Source of the DNA: Deltaproteobacteria bacterium
GTDB lineage: Bacteria; Desulfobacterota_B; Binatia; UBA9968
Length of the DNA: 8,176 nucleotides
Reading direction: 5' to 3'
Assembly: GCA_016193385.1 (NCBI GenBank)
Contig: JACPSF010000114.1
Span: forward strand, 1-8,176
Shown in pieces: positions 1-7,021 of this stretch. Made by a program: the position numbers and the translations under genes. Below the pieces are notes generated by a model that saw only the letters and a program-made list of their open reading frames with translations, had not been told where the DNA came from and did not search any database. Every line of letters starts with the position of its first letter. Within the stretch, counting starts at the first letter, position 1.

Positions 1-1
1 A

Positions 2-334
2 CCTCCCCTTGAGGCCTCCGGAACTAGCGGTATGAAGGCGGCCCTCAACGGCGTACCGAGCCTGAGCGTTCTGGACGGCTGGTGGATCGAAGGGCATATT
101 GAGGGGGTGACTGGATGGTCTATAGGGGAAGACGGACGGGGAATGGCGGAGAGCAGGGATTCGTCTCAGGATGCCACGTCCCTTTACGACAAATTGGAGC
201 AGGTGATGATCCCTATCTTCTACCAGGATCGAAATCGCTTCATTGATGTGATGGTCCATTCGATCGCACTCAACGGCTCGTTCTTCAATACGCACCGAAT
301 GATCCAACAATATGTTTTGAAAGCTTACTTCTAA
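2..334 (+). CDS. glgP: Alpha-glucan (glycogen/starch) phosphorylase, C-terminal end only (5' truncated by window edge)
   Basis: This is the last 110 codons of a GT35 alpha-glucan phosphorylase, which phosphorolyses alpha-1,4-glucans such as glycogen to glucose-1-phosphate in the cytoplasm using pyridoxal phosphate. The frame is open from base 2 and begins [17 protein letters not shown], followed by [11 protein letters not shown]. From knowledge of the family, EASGTSGMK lies in the PLP/phosphate-binding catalytic region, and the [12 protein letters not shown] form is typical of the TIGR02094 branch rather than the E. coli GlgP/MalP branch, which has GTGNMKFALNG. The end ([18 protein letters not shown]..) is also characteristic of that branch. 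The internal ATG at 32 is not a start, because the conserved motif begins upstream of it. The PLP lysine is presumably K12 of the visible ATG-based peptide region or lies outside the window; I cannot assign it firmly. The stop at 332-334 is 15 nt before pgk, which suggests co-transcription. Confidence 0.93.
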   Translation, partial: PPLEASGTSGMKAALNGVPSLSVLDGWWIEGHIEGVTGWSIGEDGRGMAESRDSSQDATSLYDKLEQVMIPIFYQDRNRFIDVMVHSIALNGSFFNTHRMIQQYVLKAYF

Positions 335-341
335 TCTTCTC

Positions 342-347
342 GGGAGG
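342..347 (+). promoter_or_regulatory. Shine-Dalgarno of pgk; favours the second ATG (353)
   Basis: GGGAGG lies directly upstream of two consecutive ATG codons at 350 and 353. The spacer is 2 nt to the first and 5 nt to the second, so initiation at 353 is more plausible. The two choices differ by one methionine. Confidence 0.7.
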
Positions 348-349
348 CT

Positions 350-1543
350 ATGATGCAATTCATCACCATGGATCGTCTAACCTTGTCGGGGAAGCGGGTG
401 TTCATCCGCGTCGATTTTAATGTGCCCGTTACGGAAACACGCGAGGTCGCGGATGACACGCGCATTCGCGAAGCTCTCCCCTCCATACGCTATGCGTCGG
501 AACATGGAGCCAAAGTCCTTCTGGCCTCACACTTGGGGCGACCGAAAGGCAAGGTGGATCCGGCATTAAGTCTGAAACCCGTTGCCGTCCGTCTGGCAAA
601 ACTTGTGGGGAAAGAGGTTTCCCTGGCTCCCGATTGTGTTGGGCCTGCAGCAGAGGAGCAGGTCCGCCGTCTTTCCGGCGGCGAGATCCTGCTTTTGGAG
701 AATCTAAGATTTCATGGTGAAGAGGAGAAAAACGACGCCGCTTTCGCCCGCGCGCTGGCGGCCTTGGCGGATGTCTATGTGAACGACGCCTTCGGCTCGT
801 CCCACCGGTCGCATGCCTCCGTCGTCGGGATGGTCAGCCATTTTGACCGAAAGGGCGTGGGGTTTCTCATGCAGAAAGAAATCCGCGCGTTGGCGCAGCT
901 TTTGGAAAATCCCGAGAAACCGTTCGTGGTGGTTTTGGGAGGGGCCAAGGTCTCCGATAAAATCGGGCTTATACGAGGCCTGCTTTCACGTGCTAGCACC
1001 ATCGTTATTGGCGGCGCGATGGCCTATACGTTGCAGCTGGCGCAAGGAGTTGAGGTTGGAAAGTCGTGCGTGGAAGCGGATCGAATCGACGAGGTTAGAA
1101 AGATGCTTGATGAAGCGGCAGCGAAGAAAGTGGAAATCCTGTTGCCTCAAGACCATGTGGTTGTCGCGGAATTGCAGCCCGGGGTTCCGTCCTGGACCAC
1201 TCCTGGCCGCGAGATTCCTAAAGACAGACTCGGTGCCGATATCGGACCTAAAACTATTGAAGCGTTTTCCTCCGTTTTTCGTACAGCGCGTACGGTCTTT
1301 TGGAATGGTCCGATGGGAGTCTTTGAGATCCAGCCGTTTGACCGGGGCACGAAAGCGATTGCCGAAGGCATAGCCTCGACCGGTTGCTTCAGCGTCGCGG
1401 GCGGGGGCGATACGGTTTCCGCCATCGCACAGGCGGGTTTGACGGATAGATTCAGCCACATCTCCACCGGCGGCGGGGCCTCTTTAGAGTTTCTCGAAAA
1501 CGGAGACCTGCCAGGCTTGGCCGCGCTGCGCGTGCCTTCTTGA
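350..1543 (+). CDS. pgk: Phosphoglycerate kinase
   Basis: Cytoplasmic glycolytic/gluconeogenic kinase interconverting 1,3-bisphosphoglycerate + ADP and 3-phosphoglycerate + ATP. The 397-aa length is normal for bacterial Pgk. The N-domain shows the family signature FIRVDFNVP (residues 18-26, with D22 and N24), then DTRI with R38, SHLGRPKG (60-67, with H61 and R64) and NDAFGSSHRSH (145-155), which form the 3-phosphoglycerate basic patch. The hinge and nucleotide domain show GGAKVSDK (K200, K204), FWNGPMGVFE (317-326, with E326 contacting the ATP ribose in known structures) and GGGDT (351-355), followed by STGGGASLEFLE near the C-terminus. All expected catalytic and binding residues are present, so the enzyme should be active. 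Start is 350 or, judging by ribosome-binding-site spacing, 353. It sits between glgP and ackA without a visible terminator, an arrangement unlike the common gap-pgk-tpi glycolytic operon. No Rossmann-fold gapdh gene is visible here. Confidence 0.98.
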   Translation: MMQFITMDRLTLSGKRVFIRVDFNVPVTETREVADDTRIREALPSIRYASEHGAKVLLASHLGRPKGKVDPALSLKPVAVRLAKLVGKEVSLAPDCVGPAAEEQVRRLSGGEILLLENLRFHGEEEKNDAAFARALAALADVYVNDAFGSSHRSHASVVGMVSHFDRKGVGFLMQKEIRALAQLLENPEKPFVVVLGGAKVSDKIGLIRGLLSRASTIVIGGAMAYTLQLAQGVEVGKSCVEADRIDEVRKMLDEAAAKKVEILLPQDHVVVAELQPGVPSWTTPGREIPKDRLGADIGPKTIEAFSSVFRTARTVFWNGPMGVFEIQPFDRGTKAIAEGIASTGCFSVAGGGDTVSAIAQAGLTDRFSHISTGGGASLEFLENGDLPGLAALRVPS

Positions 1544-1596
1544 TCCTCTGATCTCACTGCCTTCCGCGGTCTCCGTCAAGCCAAAGGAGGCTCGGC

Positions 1597-1601
1597 AGGA
1601 G
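1597..1601 (+). promoter_or_regulatory. Shine-Dalgarno of ackA
   Basis: AGGAG ends 6 nt before the ATG at 1608. A stronger-looking AAAGGAGG at 1583-1590 lies 17 nt upstream of the ATG, too far for ordinary use, and may be a standby site or coincidence. Together they support the 1608 start. Confidence 0.65.
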
Positions 1602-1607
1602 CTTTGC

Positions 1608-2822
1608 ATGAAGGTTTTGGTTTTCAATTGCGGCAGCTCGACGCTTAAATTCCAGCTCGTCGAGGTTTCGCCTTTGGGCGCGGCCGGACCGAAGACGCGG
1701 AGTTTGGCCCGGGGTCTGGTGGATCGGATAGGTGAAAATGCCACGTCTAGTTTTGCGCGTGGCGGCGGCAAACCCCGCCGGGAGCCGGTGGCTATTGAGA
1801 ATCACGAGCAGGCCGTGGAGGAAGTCCTGGGTTGGCTGGCACAGGGGCGGGACGGCGCACCATGGGAGTTTGATGCAGTTGGCCACCGTGTCGTTCATGG
1901 CGGCGATCGGTTTCGAACCTCCGTGTTGATCGATGACGAGGTGCTTGAGGCCCTTGAGGCGCTGAGCGATCTTGCCCCTTTGCATAACCCTGCCTGTGTC
2001 AGCGCGATCCGGGCCGCCCGAAGGGCTCTCGGCGCGTCGATGCCCATGGTGGCGGCCTTCGACACTTCGTTCCACCACACCGTGCCGGATTCCGCCGCCA
2101 CTTACGCCATCCCTTACGAGCTCACGGTGCGTCACAAGATCCGGCGCTACGGCTTTCACGGCTTGGCGCACCACTATCTCGCCCTGCGCTATGCGGAGCT
2201 CGCGCACAGGCCGGAGGACCAAGTCGATCTTATCACGCTTCATCTTGGCAATGGCTGCTCAGCCGCTGCCATTCGGGGCGGACGATCCGTGGAGACCTCG
2301 ATGGGTTTTACGCCGCTCGAAGGGCTGGTCATGGGGACGCGTTCAGGAGACCTGGACCCCGCGATCGTAGGTTTTCTGAGCAAAAAAGAGCGCCTGTCGG
2401 TGGCCGAAGTTGAAGCGTTGCTCAACGAGCGCTCAGGGCTGCTGGGAATATCGGGGCGCTCGAAAGATATGCGAGAGCTTCTCCAGCGGGCACCGTCGGA
2501 TGCCCGGAGCGGGCTCGCGGTTGAAATTTTCTGCCATCGGGCCAGGAAGTATTTGGGAGCTTATCTTGCCGTTTTAGGCGGCGCGGATGCGCTGATCTTT
2601 AGCGGCGGAATCGGGGAGAACTCCCCGGAGGTCCGTGCCCAAATCTGCGCCGGGATGGACTGGTGCGGGCTTCAGCTCGACCCGGAGCTCAATCAGAGCC
2701 GGATCGGCACGGAAGGGCTCATCTCCCCGGCGACGGCAGAGCTTCCGGCTTACGTCATTCCCGTCGATGAAGAGCGCGTGATCGCGCTCGAGACGCTGCG
2801 ATTGGTCGTCAAGTCGAAATGA
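1608..2822 (+). CDS. ackA: Acetate kinase
   Basis: Cytoplasmic enzyme of the ASKHA fold that interconverts acetyl phosphate + ADP and acetate + ATP. It usually pairs with phosphotransacetylase or with phosphoketolase, neither of which is in the window. The 404-aa length matches the family. Signature 1 is FNCGSSTLK (6-14, with N7) and signature 2 is HRVVHGGD (93-100). Further conserved sites are FDTS (D152, the catalytic Asp equivalent to D148 of the Methanosarcina enzyme), YGFHGLAHHY (H184), HLGNGCS, GTRSGDLDP (R245, equivalent to R241) and SGGIGENS (332-339, the adenosine-binding loop). I see no missing key residue. The ATG at 1608 has a good ribosome-binding site, and the protein begins straight into the first beta strand (MKVLVFNCGS), as in other family members. 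The stop codon overlaps the ribosome-binding site of the next gene, implying translational coupling. Confidence 0.97.
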   Translation: MKVLVFNCGSSTLKFQLVEVSPLGAAGPKTRSLARGLVDRIGENATSSFARGGGKPRREPVAIENHEQAVEEVLGWLAQGRDGAPWEFDAVGHRVVHGGDRFRTSVLIDDEVLEALEALSDLAPLHNPACVSAIRAARRALGASMPMVAAFDTSFHHTVPDSAATYAIPYELTVRHKIRRYGFHGLAHHYLALRYAELAHRPEDQVDLITLHLGNGCSAAAIRGGRSVETSMGFTPLEGLVMGTRSGDLDPAIVGFLSKKERLSVAEVEALLNERSGLLGISGRSKDMRELLQRAPSDARSGLAVEIFCHRARKYLGAYLAVLGGADALIFSGGIGENSPEVRAQICAGMDWCGLQLDPELNQSRIGTEGLISPATAELPAYVIPVDEERVIALETLRLVVKSK

Positions 2823-2825
2823 GGA
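2821..2825 (+). promoter_or_regulatory. Shine-Dalgarno of the COG2403 gene, overlapping the ackA stop codon
   Basis: GAGGA begins at the second base of the ackA TGA stop (2820-2822) and ends 7 nt before the ATG at 2833. This geometry supports the 2833 start and coupling of the two genes. Confidence 0.6.
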
Positions 2826-2832
2826 TTCGAGA

Positions 2833-3807
2833 ATGGAGCGAGCGAGAACCAAAGTGCTGATCATGGGCGCGGCGGGCAGGGACTTTCACAATTTCAATGT
2901 CGTCTTCCGCGACGACCCGACCTACGAGGTTTTGGCCTTCACCGCGGCCCAGATCCCGAACATCGAGGGGAGAAGGTACCCGCCCGAGCTTGCCGGAAGT
3001 TTGTATACTGAAGGGATTCCCATCTATTCCGAGGACGAGCTGGAGCCTTTGATCGAGGCCCACGGGATCGACCAGGTCCTCTTTTCGTACAGTGATGTGT
3101 CCCACGAGCACGTTATGCACGCGGCATCGCGGGTGATCGCGAAGGGTGCTGACTTCAGGCTTCTCGGGAGCCGGGCAACCATGCTGCCGTCGGAGAAGCC
3201 GGTGGTCTCGGTTTGCGCCGTGAGGACGGGCGCTGGAAAGAGCCCCGCGGCGCGGAAAATCGCGAATCTGCTGAGAGATGAGGGTCTTCGGGTCGGCGTC
3301 GTGCGTCACCCGATGCCCTACGGAGATCTCTCCCAACAGATCGCTCAGAGGTTCGCGACGATCGAAGATCTCCGGCTCGCCCACTGCACGATCGAGGAAA
3401 TGGAGGAGTACGAGCCTCATATCCTCAAAGGCGATGTGGTCTATGCTGGAATCGACTATGAAAGGATCTTGCGCTCGGCCGAAAGGGAGGCCGACATCAT
3501 TCTCTGGGACGGCGGCAATAACGACCTCTCATTTTTTGTGCCGGACCTGGAAATTGTCCTGCTCGATCCCCATCGGGCCGGACATGAACGCAACTACTTT
3601 CCCGGCGAGGCCAATTTTTTACGGGCAGATGTTTTGATCCTGAACAAGCTCGATACCGCCGATCCTGAGAAAGTCAGCTTGGTCCGCCGGAACATTCGGG
3701 AGTTCAACCCCCGGGCCGTTGTCATTGAAGCCACCATGCCCGTCTCCGTGGATAATCCCGCGGACATTCAAGGAAAACGGGTCCTCGTGATCGAGGACGG
3801 CCGCTAA
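2833..3807 (+). CDS. Cyclic 2,3-diphosphoglycerate synthetase-like P-loop NTPase (COG2403), N-terminal part of a frameshifted gene
   Basis: This 324-aa product matches, by recognition, the COG2403 'predicted GTPase' family, often annotated cyclic 2,3-diphosphoglycerate synthetase after the methanogen enzyme that uses ATP to cyclise 2,3-bisphosphoglycerate. Visible parts are an N-terminal nucleotide-binding-like domain (KVLIMGAAGRDFHNFN, 7-22), a degenerate P-loop RTGAGKS (131-137, preceded by V130 where Walker A would have Gly), VRHPMPYGDL (157-166), WDGGNND (225-231), DPHRAGHE (245-252) and an NKLD motif (271-274) like the G4 motif of GTPases. The frame stops at 3805-3807 immediately after VLVIEDG R, where family members continue into a conserved Gly-rich stretch and about 120 further residues. 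Those residues are found in another frame just downstream, so this is most likely the front part of one broken gene, not a complete protein. The bacterial function of the family is not firmly established to my knowledge. The substrate link to Pgk (phosphoglycerates) is suggestive only. Confidence 0.85.
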   Translation: MERARTKVLIMGAAGRDFHNFNVVFRDDPTYEVLAFTAAQIPNIEGRRYPPELAGSLYTEGIPIYSEDELEPLIEAHGIDQVLFSYSDVSHEHVMHAASRVIAKGADFRLLGSRATMLPSEKPVVSVCAVRTGAGKSPAARKIANLLRDEGLRVGVVRHPMPYGDLSQQIAQRFATIEDLRLAHCTIEEMEEYEPHILKGDVVYAGIDYERILRSAEREADIILWDGGNNDLSFFVPDLEIVLLDPHRAGHERNYFPGEANFLRADVLILNKLDTADPEKVSLVRRNIREFNPRAVVIEATMPVSVDNPADIQGKRVLVIEDGR

Positions 3808-3808
3808 G
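3799..3808 (+). other. Frameshift/deletion junction inside the COG2403 gene
   Basis: Frame 1 reads EDG R stop (3793-3807), while frame 2 reads AAKKFGASELVDPRPFAVGS from 3800 without interruption. In intact homologues, as I remember them, EDG is followed by a motif like PTLTHGxMxxGAG and then AA[RK]xFGAxExVDPRP. About 15-17 codons plus a non-multiple of three are therefore absent. The junction bases GGCC (3799-3802) could be the end of an EDG-P coding stretch (GGC CC.) and also the start of a V-A-A stretch (.G GCC GC.), so a short direct-repeat deletion is plausible. The lost sequence is inferred from the family, not seen. Confidence 0.7.
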
Positions 3809-3850
3809 AAATTTGGCGCCAGTGAGCTTGTTGACCCACGCCCCTTTGCT

Positions 3851-4171
3851 GTGGGCAGCCTCAGGGAGACCTTCGAGAAGTACCCTCATATCCGGGGGCT
3901 GCTCCCGGCCATGGGGTATGGTGACCGGCAGATTCGCGATCTGGAAGAAACCCTGCATCGGGTGGACTGCGATCTAGTCATCGTCGCGACGCCTGTGAAC
4001 TTGAGAAGAATCGTGAAGATCAGCCAACCCACCTGCCGTGTCACCTACGAGCTGGAAGAGATTGGCAGTCCGAATCTGGCCGAAGTTCTGCGAGATTTCG
4101 CCGATGATCGGCTCGAGCGTACGGGAACGGGAACCCCAATTCGCAAACCCACAGCGAAGAGACGGGGGTAG
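3851..4171 (+). pseudogene. C-terminal fragment of the COG2403 (cyclic 2,3-diphosphoglycerate synthetase-like) gene, out of frame with the N-terminal part
   Basis: The frame can be opened at a GTG at 3851, but homology clearly extends upstream to about 3800 (AAKKFGASELVDPRPFAVGS), so this is the tail of the upstream gene rather than an independent one. No ribosome-binding site precedes the GTG. Recognisable family features are SLRETFEKYPHI, LPAMGYG, IRDLEETL, DCDLVIVATPVNLRRI and VTYELEEIG, a C-terminal domain with the look of a sugar/acyl-phosphate or nucleotide-binding fold. Good family conservation across the whole fragment and no further stops argue that the break is recent or an artefact. 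Adding the N-part (323 aa), this part (about 122 aa from 3803) and the missing motif gives about 460 aa, close to the family's usual length as I recall it. The stop (TAG, 4169-4171) is 28 nt before the ATPase start. Confidence 0.75.
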
Positions 4172-4199
4172 AATCAACCTGGGCTTGATCGGCTATTTT

Positions 4200-7010
4200 A
4201 TGGTGGCGAAGCGAGAAAAGTTTCCGCCGTCTGTCGCGCGCCCGATGGAAGCCCCCCATGCCCGGGATGCGGCGGCGCTTGTCGCCGAGATGCAAACCGA
4301 TTCTGAGCGAGGGCTAAGCCAGGCTGAGTCTCGACATCGCCTGAGTCAATTCGGCCCGAATACGCTGCAAGAGATTCGCCGGATCTCGTGGTATGGGGTC
4401 CTGGCTCGCCAGTTTACGAATGCGTTGATCCTCATTTTACTTGTCGCGGCGCTCATCTCGGTGGCCATCGGCGACGCCACCGATGCGCTGGCGATCCTGG
4501 CTATCGTGATCTTGAACGGGGTTCTCGGTTTCGTCCAGGAGTGGAAGGCCGAGCGGGCGCTCGCGGCGCTCCGGCACATGCTGGCTCCCCGGTGCACGGT
4601 CGTGCGCGAAGGCCACGAGCAGAAGATCGATGCGATCAGTCTGGTTCCAGGTGATCTGGTCCTGCTCGAAATCGGAGATCGCGTCCCGGCCGACCTTCGC
4701 CTTGTGAAGGCGCTCAATCTCAGAGCCGATGAATCGTCGCTGACCGGCGAATCCGTGTCGGTGAACAAAGGCGTCGAAGTGGTGGCGCCGGATACGCCCC
4801 TGGCTGAACGCGCCTCCATGGTTTGGATGGGGACGGCAATCACCAATGGTCGAGCGCGAGGGTTGGTCGTAGCCACAGGCATGGCAACGGAGTTCGGGCG
4901 GATTGCCCAGCTCACCCAAAGCGTGGGAGAGGAGTCGACACCCTTGCAGCGAAGGCTCGGCTTGCTGGGAGGGCAGCTTGGCGTCTTCGCGATTGGCATC
5001 TCCATACTGGTAGGATTGACCGGTTGGTACCTGGGAAAGTCTCTCTTCGACATGTTTATGACCGGCGTATCGCTCGCAGTCGCCGTGGTTCCCGAGGGGC
5101 TGCCAGCCGTTGTCACCCTTACCCTGGCTCTTGGTGTCCGGGCCATGGTGCGGCGCAAGGCCCTGCTGCGTCGCCTGCAGGCTGCCGAGACGCTGGGATC
5201 GGCGACTGTCGTCTGCACGGACAAAACCGGCACGTTGACCCAGAACCAAATGACCGTGCAGCAGATCTGGTTGCCGGCCGGCACGGTCGAGGTTAGCGGC
5301 GTCGGCTACGTTCCAGAGGGGCGATTCAGCGAGGCCGGTCGCCCCATCGATCACTGCAAACGACACGACCTTCTCGCGCTTCTTGAGACCGGGCTTCGCT
5401 GCAACCACGCCCGGATCTACGAAGACACGGACGGCTGGCACGAGGTCGGCGAGCCGACCGAAGCCGCGCTCGTGGTTACGGCGCGAAAGGCAGGCCTTTA
5501 TACCGATGAATCCAAGCAGCCCGTCGGGGAATTTTCGTTCAATTCCATACGCAAGCGAATGACGGTCGTCGAACCGCGATTTGAAGAGATGGTCGCCCAC
5601 GTCAAAGGGGCACCGGAGGTTGTTCTAGAGCGATGCCGCAGAATTCTCGACGGCGTGCTGGAGCGGGACCTAACCGGTGAGGATCTTAAGTGCGCCAACG
5701 CGGCCTATCAATCCATGGCCGAACGGGGCCTTCGCACCTTGGCCCTCGCGCGCCGTCGCCTCCCCGAAAACTTCGGCATGGAAGAGGACCGAGTCGAAAA
5801 AGAACTAACGTTGTTAGGGATCGTGGGTATGATAGACCCGCCGCGCCCCGAGGTTCCGGATGCGGTGGGGCTGGCCTATAACGCTGGCCTGCAAGTCGTT
5901 ATGATTACCGGCGACGCCCCGGCCACGGCACTAGCCATCTCTCAGAGAATCGGCCTGCGAGCCTGTCGGGCGATCAGCGGGAGCGAGCTTTCCGGGATGG
6001 ACGATGCTGCCTTGAAGGCGGCCCTGGCCGACGACGCGCTCTTCGCGCGCACCACCCCCGAGCACAAACTCCGCATCGTTACCCTGCTCAAGGAGATGGA
6101 TCATGTGGTCGGGATGACTGGGGACGGGGTCAACGATGCCCCCGCGCTGAAGAAGGCGGATATCGGGATCGCCATGGGGCTTCGCGGGACCGATGTCGCG
6201 AAGGGCGCATCGGATTTGATCCTCACCGACGACAACTTCGCCTCCATCATCAACGCCGTCGAAGAAGGCAGGCGGCAGTACGACAACATCCAGAAGTTTG
6301 TCCGCTATCTTTTGTCTTCGAACACGGCCGAAGTCGCCGCCATCTTCGTCAATATCCTTCTAGGCGGGCCCCTGATCCTGCTGCCGGTCCAGATTCTGTG
6401 GATGAACTTGGTCACGGACGGATTGACCGCCGTAGCCCTGGGGTTGGAGCCGGCCGAAAAAGAGATCATGCGCCGCCCCCCGCGATCGCCGCGCGAGCCG
6501 CTCCTGGACCGGCTGGCCGTAGTCGTGATCGGCCTGTTGGGTCTTTCCATGGCCATCGGAACGCTTGGACTGTTCCACTACTATTTGCGCAGCGGGGAAG
6601 AAGGCTCCTTGATCTTGGCCCGGACGATTTCGTTTACCGGAATCATCCTGCTCGAGAAGATGAACGTGTTTAATTTTCGCTCCCTGCGGCGCCCGCTGGC
6701 AGCGATCGGATTTTTTTCCAATCCCTACTTGCTCTTGGCCTGGGGCGGGACGCTCATCGTCCAAGCCTCAGCGGTCTACGTTCCGTTCCTTCAGCAGGCG
6801 CTTCACACCGTTCCGCTCGGGCTTGCGGATTGGGGCATCATGCTGACGGTCGCGGTGCCGGTGTTGCTTGTCCCCGAAGGGATCAAGCTTTGGCGCTGGC
6901 TTGGGTCCGGGGCAGAGGAGGAGGACGCGGGCTCGAGCGCGAAAAAGTATTCCTCGGCTGACGCCAGGCGGCTCGGCGAACAGCAGGGCTTACCGGGTGA
7001 GCGGAAATGA
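4200..7010 (+). CDS. SERCA/PMR1-like P-type cation-transporting ATPase (probable Ca2+ exporter)
   Basis: A 936-aa P2A-type ATPase that uses ATP to export cations, probably Ca2+, across the inner membrane. The N-terminal cation-ATPase domain (GLSQAESRHRLSQFGPN) is followed by TM1-2 (about 72-115), the actuator loop TGES (182-185), TM3-4 (258-308), the phosphorylation motif DKTGT (D341), nucleotide-binding KGAPE (469-473), hinge TGDGVND (640-646) and TM5-10 (about 706-895). Ca2+ ligands known from SERCA are all present: PEGLP in TM4 (E299), N708 and E711 in TM5, N736/T739/D740 in TM6 (NLVTD) and E819 in TM8. The frame is open to an ATG at 4038, but that extension overlaps the COG2403 C-terminal coding region and has no ATPase homology. 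The ATG at 4200 directly precedes the normal N-terminus, although no clear Shine-Dalgarno is seen, and ATG 4245 remains an alternative. The acidic/polar tail (GAEEEDAGSS) is not conserved in any way I recognise. Na+ or another ion cannot be fully excluded. Confidence 0.93.
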   Translation: MVAKREKFPPSVARPMEAPHARDAAALVAEMQTDSERGLSQAESRHRLSQFGPNTLQEIRRISWYGVLARQFTNALILILLVAALISVAIGDATDALAILAIVILNGVLGFVQEWKAERALAALRHMLAPRCTVVREGHEQKIDAISLVPGDLVLLEIGDRVPADLRLVKALNLRADESSLTGESVSVNKGVEVVAPDTPLAERASMVWMGTAITNGRARGLVVATGMATEFGRIAQLTQSVGEESTPLQRRLGLLGGQLGVFAIGISILVGLTGWYLGKSLFDMFMTGVSLAVAVVPEGLPAVVTLTLALGVRAMVRRKALLRRLQAAETLGSATVVCTDKTGTLTQNQMTVQQIWLPAGTVEVSGVGYVPEGRFSEAGRPIDHCKRHDLLALLETGLRCNHARIYEDTDGWHEVGEPTEAALVVTARKAGLYTDESKQPVGEFSFNSIRKRMTVVEPRFEEMVAHVKGAPEVVLERCRRILDGVLERDLTGEDLKCANAAYQSMAERGLRTLALARRRLPENFGMEEDRVEKELTLLGIVGMIDPPRPEVPDAVGLAYNAGLQVVMITGDAPATALAISQRIGLRACRAISGSELSGMDDAALKAALADDALFARTTPEHKLRIVTLLKEMDHVVGMTGDGVNDAPALKKADIGIAMGLRGTDVAKGASDLILTDDNFASIINAVEEGRRQYDNIQKFVRYLLSSNTAEVAAIFVNILLGGPLILLPVQILWMNLVTDGLTAVALGLEPAEKEIMRRPPRSPREPLLDRLAVVVIGLLGLSMAIGTLGLFHYYLRSGEEGSLILARTISFTGIILLEKMNVFNFRSLRRPLAAIGFFSNPYLLLAWGGTLIVQASAVYVPFLQQALHTVPLGLADWGIMLTVAVPVLLVPEGIKLWRWLGSGAEEEDAGSSAKKYSSADARRLGEQQGLPGERK

Positions 7011-7021
7011 AATTTTAAGAG

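Noticed and set aside
32..334. A small independent 100-aa gene starting at ATG 32
   Set aside because: The phosphorylase motif [10 protein letters not shown] continues upstream in frame to base 2, so this is the tail of a larger gene.
317..345. Possible promoter before pgk (TTGAAA at 317-322)
   Set aside because: No -10-like hexamer at proper spacing (the sequence there is TCGGGA), and the site lies within the glgP coding end.
1554..2243. A 229-codon minus-strand frame opposite ackA
   Set aside because: Shadow of a gene whose + strand product has all acetate kinase signatures; no domain recognised and no plausible ribosome-binding context noted.
3851..4171. The C-terminal COG2403 fragment as an independent small gene or a programmed frameshift product
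   Set aside because: There is no ribosome-binding site, homology extends upstream of the GTG, and the junction lacks a slippery heptamer while a family motif is missing; a deletion explains it better.
4173..4189. Small inverted repeat ATCAA-7 nt-TTGAT just before the ATPase start
   Set aside because: Only a 5-bp AT-rich stem with no T-run; too weak to call a terminator or operator.
4038..4199. 54-residue N-terminal extension of the ATPase from ATG 4038
   Set aside because: The bases are already used in another frame by the conserved C-terminus of the COG2403 protein, and the extension has no resemblance to ATPase N-termini.
4346..5600. Long open frames on the minus strand (312 and 387 codons) opposite the ATPase gene
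   Set aside because: They are antisense to a strongly conserved P-type ATPase, their products are rich in Arg/Ser/His with no recognisable motif, and long antisense frames are expected in GC-rich coding DNA.
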